Shown: piece by piece, positions 26,847 to 35,812 of the stretch | Layout of the letters: every line of letters starts with the position of its first letter | Position numbering within the stretch: the stretch's first letter is position 1 | DNA from: an uncultured Clostridia bacterium | Lineage (GTDB): Bacteria > Bacillota > Clostridia > TANB77 > CAG-508 | DNA: 64,000 nucleotides | NCBI GenBank assembly: GCA_934130285.1 | Contig: CAKOXT010000004.1 | Span: 1-64,000 of the forward strand | Direction of reading: 5' to 3' | Notes under the pieces: generated by a model | Told to the model about the DNA's origin: nothing | Databases searched by the model: none | The model's input: only the letters and a program-made list of their open reading frames with translations | Program-made: the position numbers and the translations under genes

Positions 26847-26913
26847 GACAAATGTCCTCCTTGTATATAACTAAGATGATTTACATAATATATAATACCA
26901 CAAAATTATGAAT

Positions 26914-26942
26914 TTGACAAATTTAAGAAAAGGTAGTATAAT
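26914..26942 (+). promoter_or_regulatory. Consensus promoter ahead of the candidate ncRNA
   Basis: TTGACA (26914-26919) and TATAAT (26937-26942) are exactly 17 bases apart. This is the closest to consensus in the window. Transcription should start near 26949. Confidence 0.85.
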
Positions 26943-26948
26943 CTTAAA

Positions 26949-27180
26949 CAGTTGTTATCGCATGAGGCGATAAAGAAGAGATGTATATATAAAATAAAAA
27001 AGAGATAATGGTTCGGAAAAAATTAAATAAAAAAGTAAAAAGCAATAAAGTATTTATTGCCTGTATTTGTGTTTTTAATTATAAGCGGTGTAATAATTAA
27101 AAAATTATGTTGTAAAGAACGGAATAAAATAGAATCATTAAGCTCTTTGGGTCTAAAAGATTCAAAGAGTTTTATTGTAT
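26949..27180 (+). ncRNA. Candidate structured small RNA, class not identified
   Basis: Between a consensus promoter and an 11-bp terminator lies about 230 bases without a reading frame. It can form TTATCGC-ATGAG-GCGATAA, then GCAATAAA-GTA-TTTATTGC, then an 11-bp stem TTTTTAATTAT with loop AAGCGGTGTA, and finally CTCTTTGGGTC-TAAAA-GATTCAAAGAG followed by TTTTATTG. It lacks tmRNA, RNase P, SRP and T-box signatures. It could also act as a leader that ends transcription before RNase J, whose start is about 100 bases further on. Confidence 0.55.
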
Positions 27181-27277
27181 AGCAAATGATTCAAGAAATA
27201 TAGTAAATTTAAAATTTAATAAAAAGATTTAATTTTTTCAAACTTTATTTATACATTAGAAAGGAAAGGGAGAAAGA

Positions 27278-29179
27278 ATGGAAAATAACGAAAAAAACAA
27301 TTCTGTAAAAACAGAACAACAAATAAAAAGAAATAATAATCCAAGAAAAAAGAGAATTGTAAAGAAAACAAAAGAAAATAAAGCAGAAGTGAAAAATATT
27401 AATCAAGAAGTAAAGAAAGAAAGAACAATTAAAGAAATTACAGAAGATTTAAAAAGAGAAAAGAAAAGTCCAAAGATGAGAAATAGCAAAAAGAAAGATG
27501 ATAATTTAGAATTTGGATTTAAAAAAGAAAAATTAAAAATAATACCACTTGGAGGACTTCAAGAGATTGGTAAAAATATTACAGTATTTGAATATGGTGA
27601 TGATATAGTTGTAGTTGATTGTGGTCTAGCATTCCCAGAGGATGATATGTTAGGAATTGACTTAGTTATACCTGATTTCACATACCTTGAGAAAAATCAA
27701 GATAAAATAAGAGGCTTAGTAATAACACACGGTCATGAAGATCACATTGGAGCAATACCTTATTTATTGCAAAAAATTAATGTACCAATTTATGCTACAA
27801 AGTTAACAGCAGGATTAATAAGCCACAAACTTGAAGAACATAGACTACTAAAAAGTACAAAACTAAAAATAGTAAATCAAGGACAAACAATAACATTAGG
27901 AAAAATTAGAGTAGAATTCATAAGAAGCTGTCACAGTATACCTGATGCAGTAGCTCTTGCAATACACACACCAGCAGGAACAGTAGTTCATACAGGAGAC
28001 TTTAAAATAGATTATACACCAATTGATGATGAAAGAATGGATTTCGGAAGACTTGCAGAATTAGGAAATAAAGGTGTATTAGCACTTATGTCAGATAGTA
28101 CAAACTCTGAACGTAAAGGATATACAATGTCTGAAAGTACTGTAGGAGAAGTATTTGATAAATTATTTTTCAATTGTACAAAAAGAATAGTAGTTGCAAC
28201 ATTCGCTTCAAATGTTCACAGGGTTCAACAAATTGTAAACTCTGCAGTTGAAAATAATAGAAAAATAGCTGTTTGTGGAAGAAGTATGATAAACATGATT
28301 TCAACAGCAATGGAATTAGGATATATCAATGTTCCAGAAAATGTATTCATAGACATAGATATGATAAAGAATTACACAGATGACCAATTAGTTATAATAA
28401 CAACAGGAAGCCAAGGTGAAACAATGTCAGCTCTTACAAGAATGGCTGCTGGTGAACACAAAAAAGTTACAATAACACCAAATGATTTAGTAATAATTTC
28501 AGCTAATCCAATACCAGGAAACGAAAAATATGTTGCTAAAGTTATTGATGATTTAATGAAAATCGGTGCAGAAGTTGTATACAGCTCATTAGAAGATATT
28601 CACGTATCTGGACACGCTTGCCAAGAAGAACAAAAATTAATGTTATCATTGGTAAGACCAAAATACTTTATACCAGTACACGGCGAATACAGACAATTAA
28701 TCGCACATAGTGAAACAGCTAAAAAAGTTGGTATCAAACCAGAAAATATATTTCTAACAACAAATGGAAGAATATTAGAATTAAATGAAGACGAAGCAGC
28801 TTTAACAGGAACAGTACCATTCGGAAAAATAATGGTTGATGGACTAGGAGTTGGAGATGTTGGAAATATAGTATTAAGAGATAGACAACACTTATCACAA
28901 GACGGATTAATAATAGTAGTAATGTCAATGGATTCAGCAACAGGAGAAATCGTTGCAGGACCAGACGTTATATCAAGAGGATTCGTATATGTTCGTGAGT
29001 CTGAAAACTTAATGGAAGATGTTAAGAAAATGTTAAAAGAAGAAGTAAGAAAACTTGAAGAACATGGAGTTAGAGATTGGTCAACAATCAAATCAAGACT
29101 AAAAGATTCTTTAAGAGATTACATATTTGCAAAAACAAAAAGAAATCCAATGATTTTACCAATAATCATGGAAGTATAA
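27278..29179 (+). CDS. rnj: Ribonuclease J
   Basis: A 633-residue metallo-beta-lactamase/beta-CASP nuclease. The zinc motif is VITHGHEDHIGAIPYL, followed by RSCHSIPDA and VVHTGDFKID; the beta-CASP part has ATFASNVHR, TTGSQGE and HVSGHACQEE. The first 85 residues are a Lys-rich disordered extension (NNPRKKRIVKKTKENK), longer than in Bacillus RNase J1. RNase J performs 5'-3' exo- and endonucleolytic mRNA decay and rRNA processing. AAAGGGAG precedes the ATG. Confidence 0.95.
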   Translation: MENNEKNNSVKTEQQIKRNNNPRKKRIVKKTKENKAEVKNINQEVKKERTIKEITEDLKREKKSPKMRNSKKKDDNLEFGFKKEKLKIIPLGGLQEIGKNITVFEYGDDIVVVDCGLAFPEDDMLGIDLVIPDFTYLEKNQDKIRGLVITHGHEDHIGAIPYLLQKINVPIYATKLTAGLISHKLEEHRLLKSTKLKIVNQGQTITLGKIRVEFIRSCHSIPDAVALAIHTPAGTVVHTGDFKIDYTPIDDERMDFGRLAELGNKGVLALMSDSTNSERKGYTMSESTVGEVFDKLFFNCTKRIVVATFASNVHRVQQIVNSAVENNRKIAVCGRSMINMISTAMELGYINVPENVFIDIDMIKNYTDDQLVIITTGSQGETMSALTRMAAGEHKKVTITPNDLVIISANPIPGNEKYVAKVIDDLMKIGAEVVYSSLEDIHVSGHACQEEQKLMLSLVRPKYFIPVHGEYRQLIAHSETAKKVGIKPENIFLTTNGRILELNEDEAALTGTVPFGKIMVDGLGVGDVGNIVLRDRQHLSQDGLIIVVMSMDSATGEIVAGPDVISRGFVYVRESENLMEDVKKMLKEEVRKLEEHGVRDWSTIKSRLKDSLRDYIFAKTKRNPMILPIIMEV

Positions 29180-29370
29180 TAATAAACAAAATAAAAATTG
29201 AACTAGAAAAAGTTAAAGATACTGATAGATATAACGTAAAATATGATGATGGAAATGGTTCAGGTGTAAAAATAGATTCATCCAAAAACACCATAGAAGA
29301 CGACGATTTTCTAGGAATAAGATACAACGATAAACTAATAAACTTCACAGATGACAGACTAGAAATCTAA
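29077..29370 (+). CDS. Coding-like stretch after RNase J, start uncertain
   Basis: The frame is open from TTG 29077, inside RNase J, to 29370. Only the part after 29180 looks like real coding sequence: INKIKIELEKVKDTDRYNVK, then an acidic YDDGNGSG region and DDFLGIRYNDKL, with host-like codon use. There is no ATG, GTG or TTG between the RNase J stop and that part, and no ribosome site. It may be a small gene with a rare start, a C-terminal remnant, or a product of frameshift from RNase J. Function unknown. Confidence 0.3.
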   Translation: MVNNQIKTKRFFKRLHICKNKKKSNDFTNNHGSIIINKIKIELEKVKDTDRYNVKYDDGNGSGVKIDSSKNTIEDDDFLGIRYNDKLINFTDDRLEI

Positions 29371-29378
29371 AAACAAAC

Positions 29379-29428
29379 CACACCCAAAATGTTAGACAAA
29401 AATCTAACATTTTGTGGTGTATTTTTTA
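29379..29428 (+). terminator. Terminator after RNase J
   Basis: CACACC...AAAATGTTAGA pairs with TCTAACATTTT...GGTGT around CAAAAA, followed by ATTTTTTAT. Confidence 0.9.
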
Positions 29429-29512
29429 TAAACAAATATTTATACTAAGAGATTGTAAACCATTGAAAAATGTGATAAAATACACAGTATTAATTAATAA
29501 GGAGAGGTTTTT

Positions 29513-31138
29513 ATGGATAGAAAAGAATTAGCAGATTTAATATTCCCAGATGTAAAGGATGCATCATATTATGAAGAAAAATATCCTGAAAGAGACTTAC
29601 CAGAAGGAGCACAAGTAGTTAGAGTTGCACCAAGCCCAACAGGATTCATACACGTAGGGGGAATCTTCCAGGGATTAATAGCAAAGAAAATAGCAGAACA
29701 AACAAATGGAGTGTTCTTTGTAAGAATAGAAGATACAGATCAAAAAAGAAAAATAGAAAATGGAACAGAAGAAATACTAAATGCATATAAAGATTATGAC
29801 TTATACCCAGATGAGACAGTAGGAAAAGGAAATTACGGACCATATATTCAAAGTGAAAGAAGAGAAATTTACAAAGCATATGCAAAGAAATTATTAGAAG
29901 AAGGAAATGCATATCCATGTTTCTGTTCAGCAGAAGAACTAGAAAAAATCAGAGACAATCAAACAAAAGCACAAGAAAGAACAGGATATTATGGAAAGTG
30001 GGCAAAATGTAGAAATATGCCTGTTGATATGGCTTACGAAAAAATAAAAAATGGAGATCCATATATCATAAGATTAAAATCACCTGGTGACCCTGAAAAG
30101 AAAATAAAAGTAAAAGACGTAATAAAAGGCGGAGTTGATATGCCTGAAAATGATCAAGATATAGTAATTATCAAATCAGATGGATTACCAACATACCACT
30201 TTGCACATGCTGTAGATGATCATTTAATGCACACAACATTAGTTACACGTAGTGACGAATGGTTATCATCTGTACCACTTCACATTCAACTATTCAGAAT
30301 ACTTGGATTTAAAGTTCCAAAATTTGCACATACAGCACCATTAGAGAAAGCTGAAGAAGGTTCAAGAAGAAAACTAAGTAAAAGAAAAGATCCAGAAGCA
30401 GCAGTTTCTTATTACACAGAGGTTGGTATACCAAAAGAAGCATTAAAAGAATATTTAATGAATATTGCAAATTCTAACTTTGAAATTTGGAGAAAACAAA
30501 ATCCAGATAAAGATATGATGAAAGATTTTGAATTCCATCTAAATAAAATGGGAGTTAGTGGAGCTTTATTTGATATGGTTAAATTATTAGATGTAGCAAA
30601 AAGTGTTATATCTAAATTCACAGCACAAGAAGTTTATGATTTTTCATATGCTTGGGCAGAAAGATTTGATCCAGAATTAAAAGAAATGCTTGATAACAAA
30701 GAATATTCATTAAAAGTTTTAGGAATAGAAAGAGGAAACGTAAAACCAAGAAAAGACATAGCAAAATGGTCAGATGTAAAAGATATAATTTATTACATGT
30801 ATCCTGAAAAATTTGCTAAGAATACTGAATTTGAATATCAAAAAATAACAGATCCAGAAGAAATAAAAACAATCGTATCAGAATATGTAAACAATTATTT
30901 TGATATAAACGATGACAAACAAACATGGTTCAATAGAATGAAAGATTTATCAGAGAAACTTGGATATGCAAGAGAAGTTAAAGAATACAAAGCAGAACCA
31001 GAAAAATATAAAGGACATGTTGGAGATATAAGTACAGTAATAAGAGTAACATTAACAGGAAGAGCAAATACACCAGATTTATACGAAATTATACAAGTAT
31101 TAGGTGAAGAAGAAGTTAAATCAAGATTAAGTAAATAA
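29513..31138 (+). CDS. gltX: Glutamate-tRNA ligase
   Basis: A class I synthetase of 541 residues. The HIGH-type motif is VAPSPTGFIHVGGIFQGL and the KMSKS-type motif is RRKLSKRKDPEA; FVRIEDTDQKR and DGLPTYHFAHAVDDHLM are also characteristic of GluRS. It is about 50 residues longer than typical GluRS, with an N-terminal segment (MDRKELADLIFPDVKDASYY) before the catalytic fold, a form known from several Clostridia. The promoter includes TGTGATAAAAT near 29470, and GGAGAGG precedes the ATG. Confidence 0.93.
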   Translation: MDRKELADLIFPDVKDASYYEEKYPERDLPEGAQVVRVAPSPTGFIHVGGIFQGLIAKKIAEQTNGVFFVRIEDTDQKRKIENGTEEILNAYKDYDLYPDETVGKGNYGPYIQSERREIYKAYAKKLLEEGNAYPCFCSAEELEKIRDNQTKAQERTGYYGKWAKCRNMPVDMAYEKIKNGDPYIIRLKSPGDPEKKIKVKDVIKGGVDMPENDQDIVIIKSDGLPTYHFAHAVDDHLMHTTLVTRSDEWLSSVPLHIQLFRILGFKVPKFAHTAPLEKAEEGSRRKLSKRKDPEAAVSYYTEVGIPKEALKEYLMNIANSNFEIWRKQNPDKDMMKDFEFHLNKMGVSGALFDMVKLLDVAKSVISKFTAQEVYDFSYAWAERFDPELKEMLDNKEYSLKVLGIERGNVKPRKDIAKWSDVKDIIYYMYPEKFAKNTEFEYQKITDPEEIKTIVSEYVNNYFDINDDKQTWFNRMKDLSEKLGYAREVKEYKAEPEKYKGHVGDISTVIRVTLTGRANTPDLYEIIQVLGEEEVKSRLSK

Positions 31139-31157
31139 GCTTTTTAGGAGAAATAAA

Positions 31158-31331
31158 ATGGAATATAATGTAGGAGATATAGTTATTACAAAAAAGCAAC
31201 ATCCATGTGGAAGCAAAGAATGGAAAATCACAAGAGTAGGTGTAGACTTTAAATTAGAATGTCAGGGATGCGGGCATGTAATAATGGTTGAAAGACAAAA
31301 AGCCATAAAAATGATAAAAAGCAAGAAATAA
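31158..31331 (+). CDS. DUF951 small zinc-ribbon-like protein
   Basis: A 57-residue protein starting at ATG 31158, nine bases after TTAGGAG. It carries the DUF951 pattern: GDIVITKKQHPCGSKEWKIT, then RVGVDFKLECQGCGHVIMVE and a basic tail ending IKSKK. The cysteines in HPCG and CQGCGH suggest metal binding. The family is common beside housekeeping genes in Firmicutes; its function is unknown. It lies 19 bases after gltX and is probably cotranscribed. Confidence 0.88.
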   Translation: MEYNVGDIVITKKQHPCGSKEWKITRVGVDFKLECQGCGHVIMVERQKAIKMIKSKK

Positions 31332-31394
31332 AATTAGGAAAAAAGCCTCTTATATGATATAATAAATAAGTATCAATTTTAGGAGGTGGACAAA

Positions 31395-31697
31395 ATGTTT
31401 CGGAAAAAGAAGAAAAAAGCAAAAATGAAGTACATAACCGAAACAATCATCGTCAATGGAGTGACAGTACTTATGTACTACAATGTCCGCATTGATAAGA
31501 AAGGAGTAAAGAAGGCTATTGTAGAATATGCAGCTACAGTAGCTGATGTCGAAGAACAAATTGAAGCAGCAGCTGCATTAATTAACCTAGATTTTTTCGA
31601 TGGTTTAGCTGATGTAAAATTAAGTAGGGTCGATGATACTACAATTGTTGTAAAACTATCAAGACCTAAAAAGGTAAAAAAAGTACAGAATAAATAA
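31395..31697 (+). CDS. Orphan basic 100-residue protein
   Basis: ATG 31395 follows AGGAGGTGGACAAA; the open frame back to 31386 only adds the ribosome site. The product begins MFRKKKKKAKMKYITETIIV, has a beta-rich centre and an Ala/Glu helix (VADVEEQIEAAAALINLDFF), and ends with a Lys-rich tail. A TATAAT box lies at about 31357. No family recognised. It has its own terminator and belongs to the orphan set, although its codons are closer to the host than those of the others. Confidence 0.62.
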   Translation: MFRKKKKKAKMKYITETIIVNGVTVLMYYNVRIDKKGVKKAIVEYAATVADVEEQIEAAAALINLDFFDGLADVKLSRVDDTTIVVKLSRPKKVKKVQNK

Positions 31698-31732
31698 TGT
31701 GCTAAATATAATTGTTTTTTGATGTTAAAAGA

Positions 31733-31770
31733 ACCCCGCTGGTATTCCAGTGGGGCATTGCTCATTTTAT
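31733..31770 (+). terminator. Terminator of the 31395 orphan gene
   Basis: CCCCGCTGG pairs with CCAGTGGGG (G-U included) around TATT, followed by an imperfect T-rich tail (CATTGCTCATTTT). Confidence 0.75.
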
Positions 31771-31777
31771 ATATAAT

Positions 31778-32356
31778 TTAGATGAATTTTTCTATCTCAT
31801 CCCATACAGCTTCAGAATAAATTTTTCTTTCAGCAGAAAAAGGAAGAAGAGTAGTAAAAGATATTCCTAAAAATTCTTTAATTTTATTCAATTCATTATC
31901 AACCTTTGTTACAGCGATTTTATCAGCTTTGTTAGCTACAAGCATAAAAGGCAAATTTGTTTTCTTAATATAATTCAACATATGAACGTCATCAGCAGTT
32001 GGATTATGTCTAATATCTAAAAGAAGTACGATAAGTGAAATGTTTTGACATTTTTCTAGATAATCTTCAATAAATCTTCCCATGTTTACTTGTTCTTCCT
32101 TGCTAAGTTTACTATAACCGTATCCAGGTAGATCAACAAAATAAAAATTATTATCTATATTATAAAAATTAATTTGTCTAGTTTTACCAGGAGTATTACT
32201 AGTTCTAGCTAAAGATTTTCTATTAATCATTGTATTTATAAAAGATGATTTTCCAACATTAGACTTTCCAACAAGAACAATTTGTGGTAAATCATTTTTG
32301 GGATATTGAGCAGGTCTAACTGCTGAAATTTCAAATTGTGGGTTTTTAATAATCAT
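31778..32356 (-). CDS. engB: Ribosome biogenesis GTP-binding protein EngB/YsxC
   Basis: On the minus strand ATG 32356 follows GGAGAATTTATT. The 192-residue protein has G1 LVGKSNVGKSSFIN, the switch TSNTPGKTRQINFY, G3 FVDLPGYGYSKLS and G4 VANKADKI. EngB assists 50S assembly. An in-frame extension to 32422 has no ribosome site. It is a lone gene here; in many Firmicutes it follows lon or clpX. Confidence 0.94.
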   Translation of the reverse strand: MIIKNPQFEISAVRPAQYPKNDLPQIVLVGKSNVGKSSFINTMINRKSLARTSNTPGKTRQINFYNIDNNFYFVDLPGYGYSKLSKEEQVNMGRFIEDYLEKCQNISLIVLLLDIRHNPTADDVHMLNYIKKTNLPFMLVANKADKIAVTKVDNELNKIKEFLGISFTTLLPFSAERKIYSEAVWDEIEKFI

Positions 32357-32494
32357 AATAAATTCTCCAATCCTTATATTAACAAAAAAATTATACCATA
32401 AAAGCCAGACATATTCAATCAAGATTTACATAATCATGAAAATGTGCTATAATAAATACGTATCATGATTTGTATACATAAAGGAGGCCACATT

Positions 32495-32719
32495 ATGAGA
32501 CAGATAGAAAAACTTCGTCAAAAAATTAAAAAGTATGTGGAAACCCAAAAAAAGCCCAGAAAGGGAGACAGCGATTATCGCAAGACTCTTGCTACATATG
32601 CAAGTTTGCTTGAGCTTGATGAAGAACTTGCTGATCTTTCGGAACGGGAATATGACGAATTTGTTGAAGCAAAATTAAAGAGTATTGCTTCAAAGATCAA
32701 TATTTTGATCTCGTCATAA
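32495..32719 (+). CDS. Orphan helical 74-residue protein
   Basis: ATG 32495 follows AAAGGAGGCCACATT. The product begins MRQIEKLRQKIKKYVETQKK and is strongly helical and charged, with LLELDEELADLSEREYDEFV in the middle; it may be a coiled coil. No family is recognised. Promoter: TTTACA, 17 bases, TATAAT (about 32427-32455). Codons such as CTT, CGT and CGG are mixed compared with the host. It is a single unit with its own terminator and a repeat element directly after it. Confidence 0.65.
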   Translation: MRQIEKLRQKIKKYVETQKKPRKGDSDYRKTLATYASLLELDEELADLSEREYDEFVEAKLKSIASKINILISS

Positions 32720-32721
32720 CT

Positions 32722-32752
32722 AAAGCACGCCGATAAGGCGTGCTTTTCTTAT
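32722..32752 (+). terminator. Terminator of the 32495 orphan gene
   Basis: AAGCACGCC pairs with GGCGTGCTT around GATAA, followed by TTCTTATTTTT. Confidence 0.88.
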
Positions 32753-32755
32753 TTT

Positions 32756-32851
32756 TAATGATAACTTAAAAGCTATGTGAAGTGACAATATGAAAGCTGA
32801 CTTTTGTATCTACATTCATATTACCATTTCGTATACTGAGGATAGTTATTG
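32756..32851. repeat. Second copy of the GATAACT hairpin element
   Basis: It starts TTTAATGATAACT, then AGCTATG, then TGAAGTG, the same order and nearly the same spacing as at 13117-13196, and ends GGATAGTTAT, complementary to its start. The inner arms are AATATGAA (32789) and TTCATATT (32815), with a 20-base loop instead of the perfect palindrome of the other copy. It follows an orphan gene terminator, as the other copy does. Confidence 0.65.
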
Positions 32852-32989
32852 AATATTTTTATTATACGTATAATAAGCCTATGAGATTAACGATTGACAG
32901 GTATAAAACATACAGTAGCCTTGCAAATTTGATAAAGTATATAAAATATGCTATAATAAAAAAGAGTGCAAGTTAGGAGGTGGAGTCAA

Positions 32990-34051
32990 ATGGGAGATAC
33001 ACCTGAATATAGAGATGCATTAAGATTAGTAAAAATAGCAGAAAATAGTAAGGTATTTAAATTTTATGCATCTAAACCGACTGAAGATAGATTTACAGAA
33101 TTAATGGAATTATTTGATAAAGTAAATCCAGAATGGAAGAAAATATATGAAGAAATAGAAAAAGAAAAACCAATAGAAGTGCAAACACCACTTGAGTATG
33201 AAAATATACAAGATGTTATAGATAGTGCACTGAATGAACCAATATTAGAATTGTGTTTGAGCATACATATTGCAAATAGAATTGCACACACTTATGATAG
33301 AGCGATAAATAATATTATAAAACAAAAATTAATAGAAAAGTCGCAAGAAAGTTCGGATAATAAAATAAATGATTTATTAAAAGATAGCAGAAGGATATCT
33401 AGACTATCTAGGCAAATAGGCGATTACTTAGATTCATCAAATTCAGATGATATAAGTGCTAGAGAAAATTTATTAGAATACATTAAACGCGATGGAATAA
33501 CTGAAGATGATTTAGAACAATTGAATAATATTGGTATTCCATTTTTAATAAGAGGTAGAAAGAAAGCTTTTGCAGCAAAAGATTATGAGATTGAACAAGC
33601 TTTAACAGCATTGGAAAAAGAAAAAGATATATCATATGGTGTTTGTTTAAGAAAAGTAAGAAATCCTGATGGAAGAATAAAAACAGATAGTAGAGGAAGA
33701 GAAATTGAAGATAGTGTTTTAGTCGTTGATGTTCCATATTATGGTCAATACATCGTTCATATGAAAAGGAATACAAGTATTAGTTCACTAGCCACAATTC
33801 CTAAATATAGTGCAAAATATTTATATGAAAAGAAGACATTTTTATTGACAGATAATATATCTAATCAAGGAATGGATTTTATAGAAAGCCATAGTCCTAC
33901 TGGAAAAACAGCTAGTTACGAAGAAATGGAACCACATTTAATAGACTTAGAAAAAATTAATCCAAGATTTGCTCATTATTTAGCTTTAAAATATGGAGCA
34001 AATAAAAAAGAACTTAGAAGATTACATAATAAAAATGCTTGGGAAAGGTAG
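32990..34051 (+). CDS. Protein of unknown function, first gene of a two-gene unit
   Basis: A 353-residue protein from ATG 32990, with AGGAGGTGG upstream. The N-terminal half is helical and acidic (RFTELMELFDKVNPEWKKIY; SQESSDNKINDLLKDSRR). The C-terminal half has beta-rich segments (DSVLVVDVPYYGQYIVHMKR). I see no catalytic motif, signal peptide or membrane helix, and do not recognise the family. Codon use is host-like. A promoter TTGATA, 17 bases, TATAAT lies at about 32932-32959. The next gene follows within nine bases. Confidence 0.68.
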   Translation: MGDTPEYRDALRLVKIAENSKVFKFYASKPTEDRFTELMELFDKVNPEWKKIYEEIEKEKPIEVQTPLEYENIQDVIDSALNEPILELCLSIHIANRIAHTYDRAINNIIKQKLIEKSQESSDNKINDLLKDSRRISRLSRQIGDYLDSSNSDDISARENLLEYIKRDGITEDDLEQLNNIGIPFLIRGRKKAFAAKDYEIEQALTALEKEKDISYGVCLRKVRNPDGRIKTDSRGREIEDSVLVVDVPYYGQYIVHMKRNTSISSLATIPKYSAKYLYEKKTFLLTDNISNQGMDFIESHSPTGKTASYEEMEPHLIDLEKINPRFAHYLALKYGANKKELRRLHNKNAWER

Positions 34052-34060
34052 GTGAATAAT

Positions 34061-34423
34061 ATGGAAAATATAAAATTAGAAAATATAAGAAAAAATGCTA
34101 ACCTATCAGAAAAGATCGATCGTATTTTAAGCGAAGATAATATCGAAAATCAATATGTAATGTGTCAAGCTATAATAGAATATATAAATGTAAAATTTCT
34201 TACTTCAAGACTTGGAAAAACACTTCCAGACTATAATATTCTAACAATAATGATTGAATATGAAAAAATAGATGAGAAACTATATGATCAAATTTTATCA
34301 ATAAATGATAGATATCATTGGCTTGACAGCACTCATGAATTAGATAAGCAAGATATTGAATACTTATTATTAAAAGCTGATTATATATATGGATACATAT
34401 TAAAAAATTATATGCAAAAATAA
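34061..34423 (+). CDS. Small helical protein of unknown function, second gene of the unit
   Basis: ATG 34061 has AGGTAGGTG upstream; the GTG at 34052 is part of that site. The 120-residue product is helical and contains an aromatic motif (NDRYHWLDSTHELDKQDIEY). It follows the 353-residue protein immediately and the two are likely partners. No family is recognised. Confidence 0.62.
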   Translation: MENIKLENIRKNANLSEKIDRILSEDNIENQYVMCQAIIEYINVKFLTSRLGKTLPDYNILTIMIEYEKIDEKLYDQILSINDRYHWLDSTHELDKQDIEYLLLKADYIYGYILKNYMQK

Positions 34424-34424
34424 T

Positions 34425-34467
34425 AAAAAAGGACCAAAATTGAAATTAACGATTTTGGTCCTTTTTT
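34425..34467. terminator. Bidirectional terminator between the 34061 gene and serS
   Basis: GGACCAAAAT (34431) pairs with ATTTTGGTCC (34452), with A-run on one side and TTTTTT on the other, so it works in both directions. Confidence 0.92.
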
Positions 34468-34498
34468 GTTTTATACAGAGTTTTGTTATATTCTAAAA

Positions 34499-35788
34499 TT
34501 ATTTTTTATTTGGCTTTAAAACTTCAATTCCACCCATATATGGTCTCAAAACTTCTGGAATAGTAATTGAACCATCTGCTTGATAGTGGTTTTCTAAGAA
34601 AGCAATTAACATACGAGGTGGAGCAACAACAGTATTATTAAGAGTATGAGCATAATAATTTCCTTTTTCACCCTTAATACGAATTCCAAGACGTCTTGCT
34701 TGTGCATCTGTTAAGTTTGAACAGCTACCAACCTCGAAATATTTTTGTTGACGAGGGCTCCAAGCTTCAACATCGCAAGATTTTGCTTTTAAGTCAGCTA
34801 AGTCTCCAGAACAACATTCTAAAGTTCTAACTGGAATGTCCATGCTTCTAAATAATTCAACAGTATATTGCCACATTTTTTCGTACCAATCCCAAGACTC
34901 ATCAGGTTCACAAACAACAATCATTTCTTGTTTTTCAAATTGGTGAATTCTATAAACACCACGTTCTTCAATACCATGAGCTCCTTTTTCTTTTCTAAAA
35001 CATGGAGAATAAGAAGTCATAGTATAAGGTAAATTAGCTTTTTCCAAAATTTGACCTTTAAATTTACCAATCATAGAATGTTCGCTAGTACCAATTAAAT
35101 ATAAATCTTCACCTTCAATTTTATACATCATAGCATCCATTTCTTCAAAACTCATAACACCTGTAACAACGTCAGATCTTATCATATAAGGTGGAATACA
35201 ATATGTAAATCCTTTATTAATCATAAAATCTCTAGCATAAGAAAGAACAGCAGAATGAAGTCTAGCAATATCACCAACCAAATAGTAAAAACCATTTCCA
35301 GCAACTCTACGAGCAGCATCTAAATCAATTCCAGCTAAGCTTTCCATAATATCTGTATGATATGGGATTTCATAATCAGGAACAACAGGTTCACCATATT
35401 TTTCGTTTTCAACATTTTCACTATCATCTTTTCCAATAGGAACAGACTCATGCATAATATTAGGAATTTTCATCATAATATTTGTAACTTTTTCTGAATA
35501 TTCATTTTCTAACTTTTCATTTTCAACAAGTTCATCATTAATTTTTTTAACTTCAGCTTTAACTTGTTCAGCTTCATCTTTTTTACCATCACGCATTAAA
35601 CCACCAATTTGGTTACTCAAAGTATTTCTTTGAGCTCTAAGTTCATCACCATGAAGCTTTAATTCTCTGTTTTTATTATCAAGTTCAATAACCTCATCAA
35701 CAAGAGGTAATTTGTGCATTTGAAATTTGTTTTTGATATTTTGTTTAACAATATCAGGGTTTTCTCTTAAAAATTTAATATCGATCAT
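34499..35788 (-). CDS. serS: Serine-tRNA ligase
   Basis: A class II synthetase of 429 residues with the N-terminal coiled-coil arm (about 30-100; LRAQRNTLSNQIGG). Motif 2 is SPCFRKEKGAHGIEERGVYR and motif 3 APPRMLIAFLENH. It starts at ATG 35788 on the minus strand with AGGAGG upstream and lies 24 bases after the DUF1653 gene, behind a T-box leader that should respond to uncharged tRNA-Ser. Confidence 0.96.
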   Translation of the reverse strand: MIDIKFLRENPDIVKQNIKNKFQMHKLPLVDEVIELDNKNRELKLHGDELRAQRNTLSNQIGGLMRDGKKDEAEQVKAEVKKINDELVENEKLENEYSEKVTNIMMKIPNIMHESVPIGKDDSENVENEKYGEPVVPDYEIPYHTDIMESLAGIDLDAARRVAGNGFYYLVGDIARLHSAVLSYARDFMINKGFTYCIPPYMIRSDVVTGVMSFEEMDAMMYKIEGEDLYLIGTSEHSMIGKFKGQILEKANLPYTMTSYSPCFRKEKGAHGIEERGVYRIHQFEKQEMIVVCEPDESWDWYEKMWQYTVELFRSMDIPVRTLECCSGDLADLKAKSCDVEAWSPRQQKYFEVGSCSNLTDAQARRLGIRIKGEKGNYYAHTLNNTVVAPPRMLIAFLENHYQADGSITIPEVLRPYMGGIEVLKPNKK

Positions 35789-35812
35789 AATAAATCCTCC
35801 TATTTTTTATAA

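Noticed and set aside
26949..27180. T-box, tmRNA or RNase P RNA
   Set aside because: No GGTGG-ACCGCG core, no tRNA-like ends with TTCGA, and no RNase P conserved core are visible.
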